Source of the DNA: Elusimicrobia bacterium UBA5214 | Lineage (GTDB): Bacteria > Elusimicrobiota > UBA5214 | Assembly: GCA_002412545.1 (NCBI GenBank) | Contig: DHVG01000023.1 | Location: forward strand, 1-22,094 | DNA length: 22,094 bases | Reading direction: 5' to 3' | Shown: one piece after another, positions 12,622-20,906 of the stretch | Position numbering within the stretch: the stretch's first letter is position 1 | How the letters are laid out: every line of letters starts with the position of its first letter | Position numbers and translations under genes: made by a program | Notes under the pieces: generated by a model | What the model was told of the DNA's origin: nothing | Database searches by the model: none | Seen by the model: the letters and a program-made list of their open reading frames with translations, nothing else

Positions 12622-14826
12622 CTACTGAACCGTCTTTAATTTTTCTTGAGCAAGAGATAAATATTTTCTTGCTTCTTGATGTTGCGGATTTATTCTCAAC
12701 ACTTCAAGAAGATTCTTCACTACTAAATTCCACTCGTTTTTGCTCCAATAGACTACCGCTAAGTTAAAATAAGCATCAGCAAAATCTGGTTTCAATTGTA
12801 TTGCTCGCTGGTAGGAAGAAATTGCCTGCTCATCTCTACTTAATTCCTCGTAAACCACACCCAAATTGTTATATCCTTCAAAGGAATCAGGATAAAGTTG
12901 GACAATTTTTTGATAAATATTTAGTGCTTTCGCTTCGTCTTTTTTAAAGTATATTGCACCCAAAATAAACAGTGCACGGTGATAGAATTCCCCGGTTTGA
13001 CCAGATGAACCTTCTCCAATATAGTAGACATATCGCCGCGGCAATAGGTCAGCATTTAAACCAATTACTTTTTCATATTCGTTAATTGCTAATTCTTCTT
13101 CACCTTGTTCAGCATAAAGACAGGACAAAGTAAAATGAGCAATTGAATTTTCTGGGTCAAGGATAAGCAATCTTCCACATTCACGCTCGGCTTCTTTATA
13201 CCTTCCATTATTGAAATAAAACTGGGCTAAATTCTCGTGAGCATCAATATCTAAAGTAACATCGTAAACGAATATTGAATAGCCAATTTTTCCAATTGGT
13301 TTTTTCTTTTTCAACCAGTTAAAAAGACTACGGTCCGGAGAATAAATAGAATGCAGTATATTCACACTTATTGCCAGTAATTCTTTCTGCGGATTAAGCG
13401 AATTTATCTTTCTGCTCATTCGTGGTACTGCAACATAAAAAGGTAATTTTTGGTATTCAATATGGTAATAATCAGGATTTGCTGAACCGTAATAACCAAG
13501 TAAAATTTCTGGATTATCTTCCTTTTCCAAATATTTTTTTAGTCCTTTTAAATCCTGTCCCCAGTCAATATTGGAATCAGCAAGATACTTCCAACCATTA
13601 TCCGGTCCACCGGAAAATTCGTTAAAATAAGCCAAATAATGGGGATAAATCCTTAAAGAAGATATTAGATACCAGATACAAAGAAAACTAAAAATTAAAA
13701 ATTGAAAACGAAAAATTATTGTTCGCTGATGGCTGAAGACTGCCGGTTGAATTGTTTGACTTAATAGAACAAAAAGGAAAGGGTAGATTGGCAAAATGTA
13801 GCGAAGTCCAATTTGTTTCTTACTCAAAGAAGCACTTAAAAAAACTAAAATGAGTGGAATTAACAAAAAATAGTTATCCTTGAGAACTAATTTTTTTCGT
13901 AAAAGAAAATAAAAAAATAATAATAGAATTATTGATATTGGTGTTTTAAAAAAGAAAACAACTAAATAATAATAACACCAGCCAGTATTTGAATACTTGC
14001 CAAGAAGAAATGATGTATGTCCACCGGTTGCTTCAGAAATTATTCTTTTTAAACCAGAAAAATAATTTTCGAAATAAGTAAATCTATAAGTAATACTCAG
14101 AACTAAAACTGCTACAAGTAAAATTAAAACAAAGTCACCGGGGAAATATTTTTTTGTTTTATTCTTAAACCGAGCATAAAAGTAAATAAAAAAATAAATT
14201 GGGAAAAGAATCACCGTGGTAAATTTGCTCGCCAAGGCTAACCCTAAGGATACACCAGTAAAAATGAGATTAAATTTATTCCTTTCTCTTAAAAGTTTCC
14301 AAAAACTATAAATACTTAAAAAGATAAAACAACTTGCCGCTAAATCAGTGGTAACTAATTGCGAATTGGCTAAAATATTTGGACAGAAACAATAGAGGAA
14401 TAAAGCAAAAAGACCGGAGTTTACGCCAAAAAGTTCCTTCGCCCATTTAAAAATAAAAAAACCTAAAAGTATCGCTAATAATACCGTTGGTATTCTACCC
14501 CAGAAAATTAATTTATCCGCATCAATCCGGTTATGGTAAACAAATTCTTCACTAAAACGCCATTCTCGTGCTTCTCTCCAAGACGAATGTTCCAGAGGTA
14601 AAGATGGATTAAGAAATAAAAGTGGTAAAGCGTTAAGTATTTTCATCAACGGTGGATGTTCTGTATTCATTCGGTAATCGCTGGTTTTTAAATAAGAGTA
14701 ACCCGCGGCTAAGTGGCAGGTTTCATCAAAAGTTGGCGACTTATCTCTAATGCTGGTAACCGCCTGCACAAAAAAAATACCTAAAAGTAAAAAAACAACT
14801 ATATAAATTTTAAAATCTGTCTGCAT
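12622..14826 (-). CDS. Membrane GT-C (family 39-like) glycosyltransferase fused to TPRs
   Basis: A 734-aa protein in two parts. Residues 1 to ~500 are a polytopic glycosyltransferase of the PMT/ArnT type: first helix at 8-25, then SPTFDE (30-35) with the acidic D34-E35 pair in the first periplasmic loop, TEHPPL (55-60), and about ten hydrophobic segments. Such enzymes move a sugar from a polyprenyl-phosphate donor to a protein or lipid outside the inner membrane. Residues ~515-734 are TPR units (NGRYKEAERECGRLLILDP, SRDEQAISSYQRAIQLKPDF), presumably periplasmic, that may present protein substrates. The preceding GT2 gene would supply the donor lipid. The fusion resembles O-mannosyltransferase-TPR proteins such as TMTC in overall plan, but homology is not claimed. 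The gene starts inside a triplicated motif shared with the end of the GT2 gene. Confidence 0.88.
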   Translation of the reverse strand: MQTDFKIYIVVFLLLGIFFVQAVTSIRDKSPTFDETCHLAAGYSYLKTSDYRMNTEHPPLMKILNALPLLFLNPSLPLEHSSWREAREWRFSEEFVYHNRIDADKLIFWGRIPTVLLAILLGFFIFKWAKELFGVNSGLFALFLYCFCPNILANSQLVTTDLAASCFIFLSIYSFWKLLRERNKFNLIFTGVSLGLALASKFTTVILFPIYFFIYFYARFKNKTKKYFPGDFVLILLVAVLVLSITYRFTYFENYFSGLKRIISEATGGHTSFLLGKYSNTGWCYYYLVVFFFKTPISIILLLFFYFLLRKKLVLKDNYFLLIPLILVFLSASLSKKQIGLRYILPIYPFLFVLLSQTIQPAVFSHQRTIIFRFQFLIFSFLCIWYLISSLRIYPHYLAYFNEFSGGPDNGWKYLADSNIDWGQDLKGLKKYLEKEDNPEILLGYYGSANPDYYHIEYQKLPFYVAVPRMSRKINSLNPQKELLAISVNILHSIYSPDRSLFNWLKKKKPIGKIGYSIFVYDVTLDIDAHENLAQFYFNNGRYKEAERECGRLLILDPENSIAHFTLSCLYAEQGEEELAINEYEKVIGLNADLLPRRYVYYIGEGSSGQTGEFYHRALFILGAIYFKKDEAKALNIYQKIVQLYPDSFEGYNNLGVVYEELSRDEQAISSYQRAIQLKPDFADAYFNLAVVYWSKNEWNLVVKNLLEVLRINPQHQEARKYLSLAQEKLKTVQ

Positions 14827-14870
14827 CAGCTTTTCATCTGTCTGAATCGGTTTTTTTATCTGTCTGCATC
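14815..14870. repeat. Three copies of a 13-bp motif across the GT2/GT-C gene junction
   Basis: ATCTGTCTGCATC (14815-14827), ATCTGTCTGAATC (14836-14848) and ATCTGTCTGCATC (14858-14870) are spaced 21 and 22 bp apart, each followed by G/T-rich DNA. On the minus strand the first copy encodes the end of the GT2 protein (SDADR plus stop), the second is intergenic and the third contains the ATG of the next gene. Confidence 0.8.
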
Positions 14871-15578
14871 GCTTCTGTGTAAAAACCTTATTTTCAGCAA
14901 ATCAACCAACATTTTTAAACTGTCAGAAACTGGATTCACCCGGGAAGCTGGCGAATTTATCCAGCGGATAGGTACTTCTTTTATTTTATAATTGTTCTTT
15001 TTTGCTAAATAAAGTATTTCTACATCAAAAGCAAAACGGTTAATCCTACTGAGAGGGAAAATTTTTTTTGCTGCTTCTTTCTTAAATAACTTAAACCCGC
15101 ATTGGGTATCAATAAAGTCCGGTAAACAGAAAAGTTTGACCAATTTATTAAATATTTTTCCCATTATTTCACGATAGAAAGGTTGGTGGACAATCACTTG
15201 AGATTCTTTTAAACTTCGTGAACCGATTGCTACTTCGTATCCTTTCTCTAACCAAGAGAGAAGTTTATTTAATTCTTCAATTGGTGTAGATAAATCCGCA
15301 TCACTAAAAAGTAAATAATCGCCTTCCGCCAGAAGCATTCCTTTTCTTACACTATAGCCTTTACCATACCGTTTTTCGTTAGTAAAAATTTTTATTCTGT
15401 TATTTTTTTTACTTAATTTATTAACTATTTCTCCAGTTTTATCCTGGCTTTGGTCGTCAATAATAATAATTTCGTATTCATTGCCAAATTTTTGGGTTAA
15501 ATAGGAAATGATAAATATAATTGTCTTTTCAATTCTTTTTTCTTCGTTATAGGCAGGGATAATTACACTTATCTTCAC
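14856..15578 (-). CDS. GT2 polyprenyl-phosphate glycosyltransferase (Alg5/DPM1-like)
   Basis: A 240-aa GT-A fold enzyme. Landmarks: VIIPAYNEE (5-13), DDQSQD (41-46) for nucleotide binding, FSDADLSTP (91-99) with the D93-x-D95 metal site, DTQCGFKLF (the acceptor-side motif of dolichyl-phosphate sugar synthases) and RFAFDVEILYLA. It is predicted to load a sugar from a nucleotide donor onto a polyprenyl phosphate at the cytoplasmic face of the inner membrane. There is no transmembrane helix, so it is a peripheral enzyme. The start is GTG at 15578 with AAAGGA about 12 nt before it. The next gene, a GT-C transferase, would use the product after flipping. A well-formed promoter lies ~65 nt upstream, making this the first gene of the operon. 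Confidence 0.9.
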   Translation of the reverse strand: MKISVIIPAYNEEKRIEKTIIFIISYLTQKFGNEYEIIIIDDQSQDKTGEIVNKLSKKNNRIKIFTNEKRYGKGYSVRKGMLLAEGDYLLFSDADLSTPIEELNKLLSWLEKGYEVAIGSRSLKESQVIVHQPFYREIMGKIFNKLVKLFCLPDFIDTQCGFKLFKKEAAKKIFPLSRINRFAFDVEILYLAKKNNYKIKEVPIRWINSPASRVNPVSDSLKMLVDLLKIRFLHRSDADR

Positions 15579-15644
15579 TACTATTTTTTATCCTTTAACT
15601 GATAGAAATATTTGGAGATAAAAATATTCTTTCTTGTGAACTAA

Positions 15645-15673
15645 ATTATACTTATTTTTATCTTTTTAGTAAA
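15645..15673 (-). promoter_or_regulatory. Sigma-70-like promoter for the GT2-to-dapA operon
   Basis: Minus-strand TTTACT (15673-15668), a 17-bp A-rich spacer, then a perfect TATAAT (15650-15645). Transcription would start near 15638, giving a ~60-nt leader before the GTG at 15578. The -35 hexamer falls inside the sequence GCGGGGTTTACT, which matches the palindromic repeat family seen at 3357-3368. Confidence 0.55.
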
Positions 15674-15711
15674 CCCCGCCCTATGCTAACACATGTTGCT
15701 CGCGAAAAAAA
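15661..15711. repeat. Partial copy of the CCCCGC palindrome family
   Basis: AGTAAACCCCGC (15668-15679) is identical to 3357-3368, but no second arm is present nearby. It sits in the 259-bp gap 15579-15837, where I see no gene; the rest is A/T-rich. Confidence 0.45.
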
Positions 15712-15837
15712 ATTAATTTAATAAATGAAGTCAAAATCTGGTGGTAAAACCTACCTTGTAGTCATTAGTAAAAGGTATGATGTATGTGCCATATTAGACA
15801 CGGTAGAAAATCTTGGTTTTATGGATTTTAGTCCATT

Positions 15838-17751
15838 CTATTTTCTTGTTGGTTTTATTTCAGTTCCATCATCAAGGGTAAAGATAAACTCTACTCGTCT
15901 ATTCTTTGCGCGTCCTTCATCAGTTGCGTTATCGGCAACTGGACTGCTTTCACCCTTACCTACTCCGGATAAGCGTGTACTGTCAACACCGCGTTCAACT
16001 AAGTAGCGGTTTATACTTTCTACTCTCCTCTGGGATAATCGTTGATTATATTCCTCAGTTCCCCTACTATCGGTATGTCCTTCAAGTAAGACATGGCGTA
16101 ATTCGTGCATGTGAGATTTCAATACCAGGGCTACCACATTCAGCAAGTCCTTATATTCTTCACGGATTATATCTTTATCGAAATCAAAATGTACTAAAGA
16201 GGCGATTTTAGTCAATTCATCTACTACAGAACGCATTTTAACTATTGTTTCTTCTCTTATTAACTTTTTAGTAGTACAAGTAGCGATATCGGATGGTTCA
16301 CTTTCACCGGCATCATTCAAAGCAACAATATATCGGCTATATGATGTATTTTCATTTAATTGTGTCTCTATCCAGTAAGTAGTATCCGTGGAGAGCATTT
16401 GTAATGGCATACGACCAGTGTGCGGGTAGATTAGATAACCAGTTTCCTTAGCCACATCTTCCCAACTCCATTCAATAGAAGAAGTTGAAAGAGCAACACC
16501 CTTAAGTTCTTCTACTTTTGCTGGTGGTTGTAGTAGTGTGGAGCAAGCAGCAATCTCCGAAGGAGGACTTTCCCCGACATTGTTCAAAGCAACAATATAG
16601 CGGTAATAGGTAGTATTTTCGTCCAAGTTGGTTTCTATCCAGTAAGTAGTATCTGCGGGGAGCATTTGTAATGGCATACGACCAGTGGGCGGGTAGATTA
16701 GATAACCAGTTTCCTTAGCCACATCTTTCCAACTCCATTCAATAGAAGAAGTTGAGAGGGCAATACCCTTGAATTCTTTTACTTTTGCTGGCGGTTTCTC
16801 TTTACGAACAAAAAACATTCCAAGTGATACCCGATGTGTATCACCTAACTCACCATAAGGAACAAAAGCATAATCAAAATGGAATAACGAAGTTTTCAAA
16901 CCAAATCCCCAGGTCAGACCTAATCCAATATCTTTTCGGGTATTGTATCCAATCCGAACTGGGAAACTTAGGTTACCAAATTTTAACCCAGTCTCTGCAC
17001 CAAGATTTAAGCGTGCATCATTATCGTTAGGTAGATTCAAGTCAACAGCAAGCAGTAGCGGGAGTGAATGGGCGATAGTTGGTATTATGTAGGATGCACC
17101 GGTTTTGATGTTCAGTGGTAAAGGATTAGATTCTTTAATGAATTCCATTCTTGTGCCAAGGTTTTGAATAACCAACCCTAATTTTAGTTTATCGTTCATC
17201 AGTTTGACTTGTGAACCGAGGTCAATTGCTAAACCGTTAGCACTTTCATTTTCTATTTTACTGGAAATGTATTTCAAGTTTATACCACCATTTATTGGCA
17301 GATTGTCTATTATCGGTAAATTCCGTAAACTAAATATTCTTCCGTAAGATAAGGTAAGCAAGAGGTCAGTTGCGGTAAATGTCTCGTTAACTGGCTTTCC
17401 GGTATTATCGTATTTATCCATCGGACTCATTGTTAGATAATTTACCGCACCAGCAAATATCCCTAATTTAGTTGGGTGAACATAGGCAAGATGTCCATAG
17501 TTTATCGTCTCAAACCAAGCCGCATACATCGTTGATAATTCTTTTTTATTCAATGAAGCAAGTCCAGCTGGATTCCAGTAGACACCGCTGATATCTTCGT
17601 TCGTTGAACCAGTTTCACCCATTCCGATATTGCGTGCCCCAACACCGATTTTCAAAAATGTCGGACCACTGCTACCGTCACTACTAGCATAAGTATTAGT
17701 AATTAGCAAAAAGATAATAGTTAGAAAAGTTAAACTCAATTTTTTCTTCAT
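15838..17751 (-). CDS. PorV-type barrel - FN3 x2 - OmpA peptidoglycan-binding fusion
   Basis: A 637-aa protein from the ATG at 17751 (MKKKLSLTFLT...). An in-frame TTG seven codons upstream would put extra residues before the signal peptide and is not preferred. Order: signal peptide; PorV/PorQ-like barrel (to ~318), with the typical FLKIGVGARNIGMGETG and VYWNPAGLA openings; FN3-1 (~320-405); FN3-2 (~409-494), nearly the same as FN3-1; and an OmpA C-terminal domain (~515-625), with HFDFDKD, EGHTDSRGTEEYNQRLSQRR and NRRVEF, including the Asp and Arg that bind diaminopimelate. It should span the outer membrane and grip peptidoglycan. PorV-like proteins in Bacteroidota serve type 9 secretion; whether this one does is inference. 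It follows the FN3-rich gene after a 69-bp gap containing a palindrome. Confidence 0.9.
   Translation of the reverse strand: MKKKLSLTFLTIIFLLITNTYASSDGSSGPTFLKIGVGARNIGMGETGSTNEDISGVYWNPAGLASLNKKELSTMYAAWFETINYGHLAYVHPTKLGIFAGAVNYLTMSPMDKYDNTGKPVNETFTATDLLLTLSYGRIFSLRNLPIIDNLPINGGINLKYISSKIENESANGLAIDLGSQVKLMNDKLKLGLVIQNLGTRMEFIKESNPLPLNIKTGASYIIPTIAHSLPLLLAVDLNLPNDNDARLNLGAETGLKFGNLSFPVRIGYNTRKDIGLGLTWGFGLKTSLFHFDYAFVPYGELGDTHRVSLGMFFVRKEKPPAKVKEFKGIALSTSSIEWSWKDVAKETGYLIYPPTGRMPLQMLPADTTYWIETNLDENTTYYRYIVALNNVGESPPSEIAACSTLLQPPAKVEELKGVALSTSSIEWSWEDVAKETGYLIYPHTGRMPLQMLSTDTTYWIETQLNENTSYSRYIVALNDAGESEPSDIATCTTKKLIREETIVKMRSVVDELTKIASLVHFDFDKDIIREEYKDLLNVVALVLKSHMHELRHVLLEGHTDSRGTEEYNQRLSQRRVESINRYLVERGVDSTRLSGVGKGESSPVADNATDEGRAKNRRVEFIFTLDDGTEIKPTRK
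16261..16794. repeat. Tandem duplication of an FN3 module (2 x 267 bp)
   Basis: Two 89-codon units (16528-16794 and 16261-16527) are highly alike at the DNA level. Long stretches such as the one around GGGTAGATTAGATAACCAG are the same in both. That points to a recent duplication or gene conversion. Confidence 0.9.
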
Positions 17752-17770
17752 TTGACCCTTTACTTTTACC

Positions 17771-17817
17771 AATCCCCATTTCTTCCCCCTTTATTAAAGG
17801 GGGATAAGAGGGGGATT
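17771..17817. repeat. Nested palindrome between the two surface-protein genes
   Basis: Outer arms AATCCCC (17771-17777) and GGGGATT (17811-17817); inner hairpin CCCCCTTTA-T-TAAAGGGGG (17785-17803). No T-run follows on the minus strand, so attenuation or RNA processing is possible but not shown. It resembles a widespread intergenic 'aatccccc...gggggatt' repeat type. Confidence 0.75.
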
Positions 17818-17820
17818 TAC

Positions 17821-20800
17821 TTAACGAATTATCGCAACTCTACCTCTTGCTTTATCTGAACTATCATCAAGATTAGTGATGATATAGATATAAATTCCGC
17901 TGGCGACCTTTTCCCCACTGTCACTTGTTCCTGGCCAGACGTATCTACCAGCACCAGTGGTTTCGTCATATTCGCGGACCAATTCCCCAGCGATATTAAA
18001 TATTTGTATTTTTGCTTTTTGGGTAAGATACTCAAATACCAAACCCTCTTCTCCAACTGGAGTGTCGTATTTATCACCGCTACCGGGTTTCCAGGGATTC
18101 GGGTAAATTCTTACTTCCCTCAAATTCTTCTTTACTGCTTTACCAATTAAAGCATAGACACTAAGGTGTCTTATGCGTACCTTTGCGAGATTATTAATTC
18201 TATCAATGGTGATTTCTCCTTTTATCAGTTCCCATTCAGATGTTTCCTCGTTAAGCACATAAATTTTAAGTGTTCCTTCGTAGACGGGTGGGTCAGTATT
18301 ATCCACATATCCGTCATTATCTGCATCAGGATAAGGTAAGGTCAAGTAAACCTCTTTATCTTCACCAAATTTTTCGTGAATAAGGCTACCACTTCTATAA
18401 TCGTATAGATTAATTTCAGTAATTGCATCTACAAGAAGTTCTTCATTAGGAGCAAGGAACGGTTTCATTTTCTCATTAGCATCAAGAATTTTCTCTGGTT
18501 TTACTTCTCTTGTATTTTTTACCGAGTCGGAACTTAAATCAATAGGAGTTATAACAATATATGACCAAGTAGTTACTGCGCCTTTCAAAAAGTCAATTTC
18601 AATTAAACCAACCCCAGGTCTTGTCTCAGTTGCCCGAGTAAGTTCGTATCCAGGTGTAATTATAGGGCTATCTATGTTTTCCGTTACACTACTTGCAGTG
18701 GCACTGCTTGTGGTAATTATACCATCGCCATTGTATCCCCAAACAGCAAAGTAGTAGGTTGTTGCGGGAGGAAGTTCTACAACTTTATATGTCTCAGTAG
18801 TAACATTGTCCGACCACTCTCTATATATTCTCCAGTCAGCATTATCAGTAGAAAGGTCAATCCGGAACCGTGTCCCACCATTCCCCTGCCAATTAAGTGT
18901 AACAGTATGTGCTGACTTTGTGCTTATTGATAAATCGGTTGGTGGAAGAGCAAGCGTGTACTTGGTAGCAGGGATGCTGGAACTTGTTCCAGTAACATTG
19001 TAAGCCTCAACATATCTTGTATAAGGATAATTAGGTAGCAAAGAAGTTTCCAGATAAGAGGTAATATTCGCCAATAAATCAGGCACGACTACACCACCGG
19101 TAGAATTTCGTAATCGGTAACCAGTTTCGTTAGCAACATCATCCCACGACCATCTTATTGATTCAGTTGATACAGCAACACCGGTAAAAGTTGGTGCTGT
19201 AGGTGGATTCGGTACGGTAACGAATTTCCAGTAACCAACAGTATCAACATCGCCACAAAATGAAGATTCATTCCCAATCGCATCTTTCGCTTTTACTCGC
19301 CAGTAGTAAGTAGTCTCGCTAGTAAGGACTGGACTCCATGATGTTTCTTTCTGCCAACCGCTGGTTTGGACACTTCCCGTAAAGTCAGCATTGACCGCAA
19401 GTTCAATGTAGTAAGGAGTAGCGGATAAGCCGGAAACCGTGTCAGTCGCAGTCAACACGGTAAGCACAGTAGTCGCAGAAACATTAACTGAGTTATTTGC
19501 TGGACTCAAACAGCCTACATTCGTTGGTGGAATAGTATCAATTTTTACTGTCCAGGTTTGGTTAGACTGTCTTACATTATTTACATTATCTATTGCTTTT
19601 ACATACCAGATGTGGTCACCAGTAGTAACGAAAGTTGTGGTAGAAGTTTGACTTGCCGAGATATTATCTTCTTTAAGTAAACTATCTATCCAGAGTTGAT
19701 ATTTGGCTAATCCTGAACCAGTATCAGCACTTGCTTGCCACTGGAAATTAACTGAATTAGTATTCTGCCAGGAATAATCAGCAGGTGAAATTAAATTAAA
19801 AACAGTAGGTGGAATTGTATCTTCAGTTCGTGTGGAGATTATTATATCGTAAGTTGTAGCAATTCGTTCCTCATTAAATGCTTGAACTTTGTAAAAATAT
19901 GTGGTAAATTCTGCCAAACCACTATCCGTATAGGATGTATTCGTCCAATTCGTATCAAAATTCGTGACTACATTCGTGGAAATTGAGAAGTTGTCAGTTG
20001 ACCGCAAGATTCCCCATCTTGTCCAACTCGGATTCCCATTTGCATCCCATGCAACGCTGATTGATGCAGAGGTTACGCTAATTATCACGGATGAAGTCGG
20101 TGGATTAGCAAGTGTGTATTTTACTACTGTAGCGGAAGAACTTGCTCTTCCTTCATTGTATGCTTCAATATACCGAGAGTAAGCAGTATTAACTGATAAA
20201 CCAGTTTCAAACCAGTAAGTAGTATTCGCTAACAAACTAACCAACAAACCACCAGTACTTGTTTTCACCCTATAACCCGTCTCATTTGCTACATCATTCC
20301 ATGACCATCTTATCGATTCAGTTGATACCGCGACACCAGTAATAGTTGGTGCCATAAGTGTCCTTATAACGCAAACCTGATTACCACCGGTTATCTTCTC
20401 ATCAATCGGACTTAGATTACCAAATTCATCTACTGCTTTAATCGCGAAATAGTAATTCAATTCTGGATTTATATTTTTAATTGTCCAGTTAAGGTTGTCT
20501 CCGGGTTTAGTCTTATACCCATAATTTGCATCGTAGAAAATAGCACTGTCCCACCAGGTAGTAGTATTACCGAGGAAGGGTATTTCGTGTACACCGAAAG
20601 TAGCATAAGTTATGTAGTATCTTTCTAAATCTACATTCCAGTGTGTTTCCGGAGCAATCCAGTTGAGGTCTGCTTCACTTAGGTCAGTAACCGAAGTAGC
20701 ACTGAAGGTACTTATTGCTGAAGGTGGCATCCGATGTTTTGGTCGCACAGAAATACTGACTTCGGCCTCGTAGTAACCCATTACGGGCATAACAAACCCT

Positions 20801-20880
20801 GCCATCAGGCTAACGAGCCCGGTCAACAAAACAAGATAACGATGTAGATGTTTCTTCAGCAAACTAACCTTGTTACTCAT
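17821..20880 (-). CDS. Large secreted FN3/Ig-like protein with FlgD/T9SS-like C-terminus
   Basis: A 1019-aa protein with an N-terminal signal peptide (charged start, core LVLLTGLVSLMAGFVMPVMG). Then come beta-sandwich modules: FN3 at ~52-173, 177-258, 259-352; Ig-like at ~355-450 and 451-556 (each opening near DTIPPT..); FN3 at 560-645 and 646-734. A unique region (~735-915) holds a calcium-binding-type loop, DADNDGYVDNTD (852-863). The last ~95 residues (RIYPNPWKPG, then KIQIFNIAGELVRE, then SGIYIYIITN) are a FlgD-Ig / T9SS type A sorting-like domain. The modules at 177-258 and 560-645 share STESIRWSW.DVANETGY with the FN3 pair of the next gene. It is probably a cell-surface or secreted structural or adhesive protein. 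No enzyme domain is seen. Confidence 0.88.
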   Translation of the reverse strand: MSNKVSLLKKHLHRYLVLLTGLVSLMAGFVMPVMGYYEAEVSISVRPKHRMPPSAISTFSATSVTDLSEADLNWIAPETHWNVDLERYYITYATFGVHEIPFLGNTTTWWDSAIFYDANYGYKTKPGDNLNWTIKNINPELNYYFAIKAVDEFGNLSPIDEKITGGNQVCVIRTLMAPTITGVAVSTESIRWSWNDVANETGYRVKTSTGGLLVSLLANTTYWFETGLSVNTAYSRYIEAYNEGRASSSATVVKYTLANPPTSSVIISVTSASISVAWDANGNPSWTRWGILRSTDNFSISTNVVTNFDTNWTNTSYTDSGLAEFTTYFYKVQAFNEERIATTYDIIISTRTEDTIPPTVFNLISPADYSWQNTNSVNFQWQASADTGSGLAKYQLWIDSLLKEDNISASQTSTTTFVTTGDHIWYVKAIDNVNNVRQSNQTWTVKIDTIPPTNVGCLSPANNSVNVSATTVLTVLTATDTVSGLSATPYYIELAVNADFTGSVQTSGWQKETSWSPVLTSETTYYWRVKAKDAIGNESSFCGDVDTVGYWKFVTVPNPPTAPTFTGVAVSTESIRWSWDDVANETGYRLRNSTGGVVVPDLLANITSYLETSLLPNYPYTRYVEAYNVTGTSSSIPATKYTLALPPTDLSISTKSAHTVTLNWQGNGGTRFRIDLSTDNADWRIYREWSDNVTTETYKVVELPPATTYYFAVWGYNGDGIITTSSATASSVTENIDSPIITPGYELTRATETRPGVGLIEIDFLKGAVTTWSYIVITPIDLSSDSVKNTREVKPEKILDANEKMKPFLAPNEELLVDAITEINLYDYRSGSLIHEKFGEDKEVYLTLPYPDADNDGYVDNTDPPVYEGTLKIYVLNEETSEWELIKGEITIDRINNLAKVRIRHLSVYALIGKAVKKNLREVRIYPNPWKPGSGDKYDTPVGEEGLVFEYLTQKAKIQIFNIAGELVREYDETTGAGRYVWPGTSDSGEKVASGIYIYIITNLDDSSDKARGRVAIIR

Positions 20881-20906
20881 TGTGCGTTACAAATCCTATT
20901 TTTTCC

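Noticed and set aside
15579..15640. Lysine riboswitch or arginine operator in the operon leader
   Set aside because: The ~60-nt leader is too short for a lysine riboswitch, and no palindromic ARG-box-like site is evident.
15725..16211. Plus-strand ORFs of 93 and 101 codons
   Set aside because: Mostly antisense to the OmpA domain region; no promoter, ribosome site or family similarity seen.
16261..16794. CRISPR or satellite array
   Set aside because: The repeat is a coding duplication of an FN3 domain, in frame, with no spacers.
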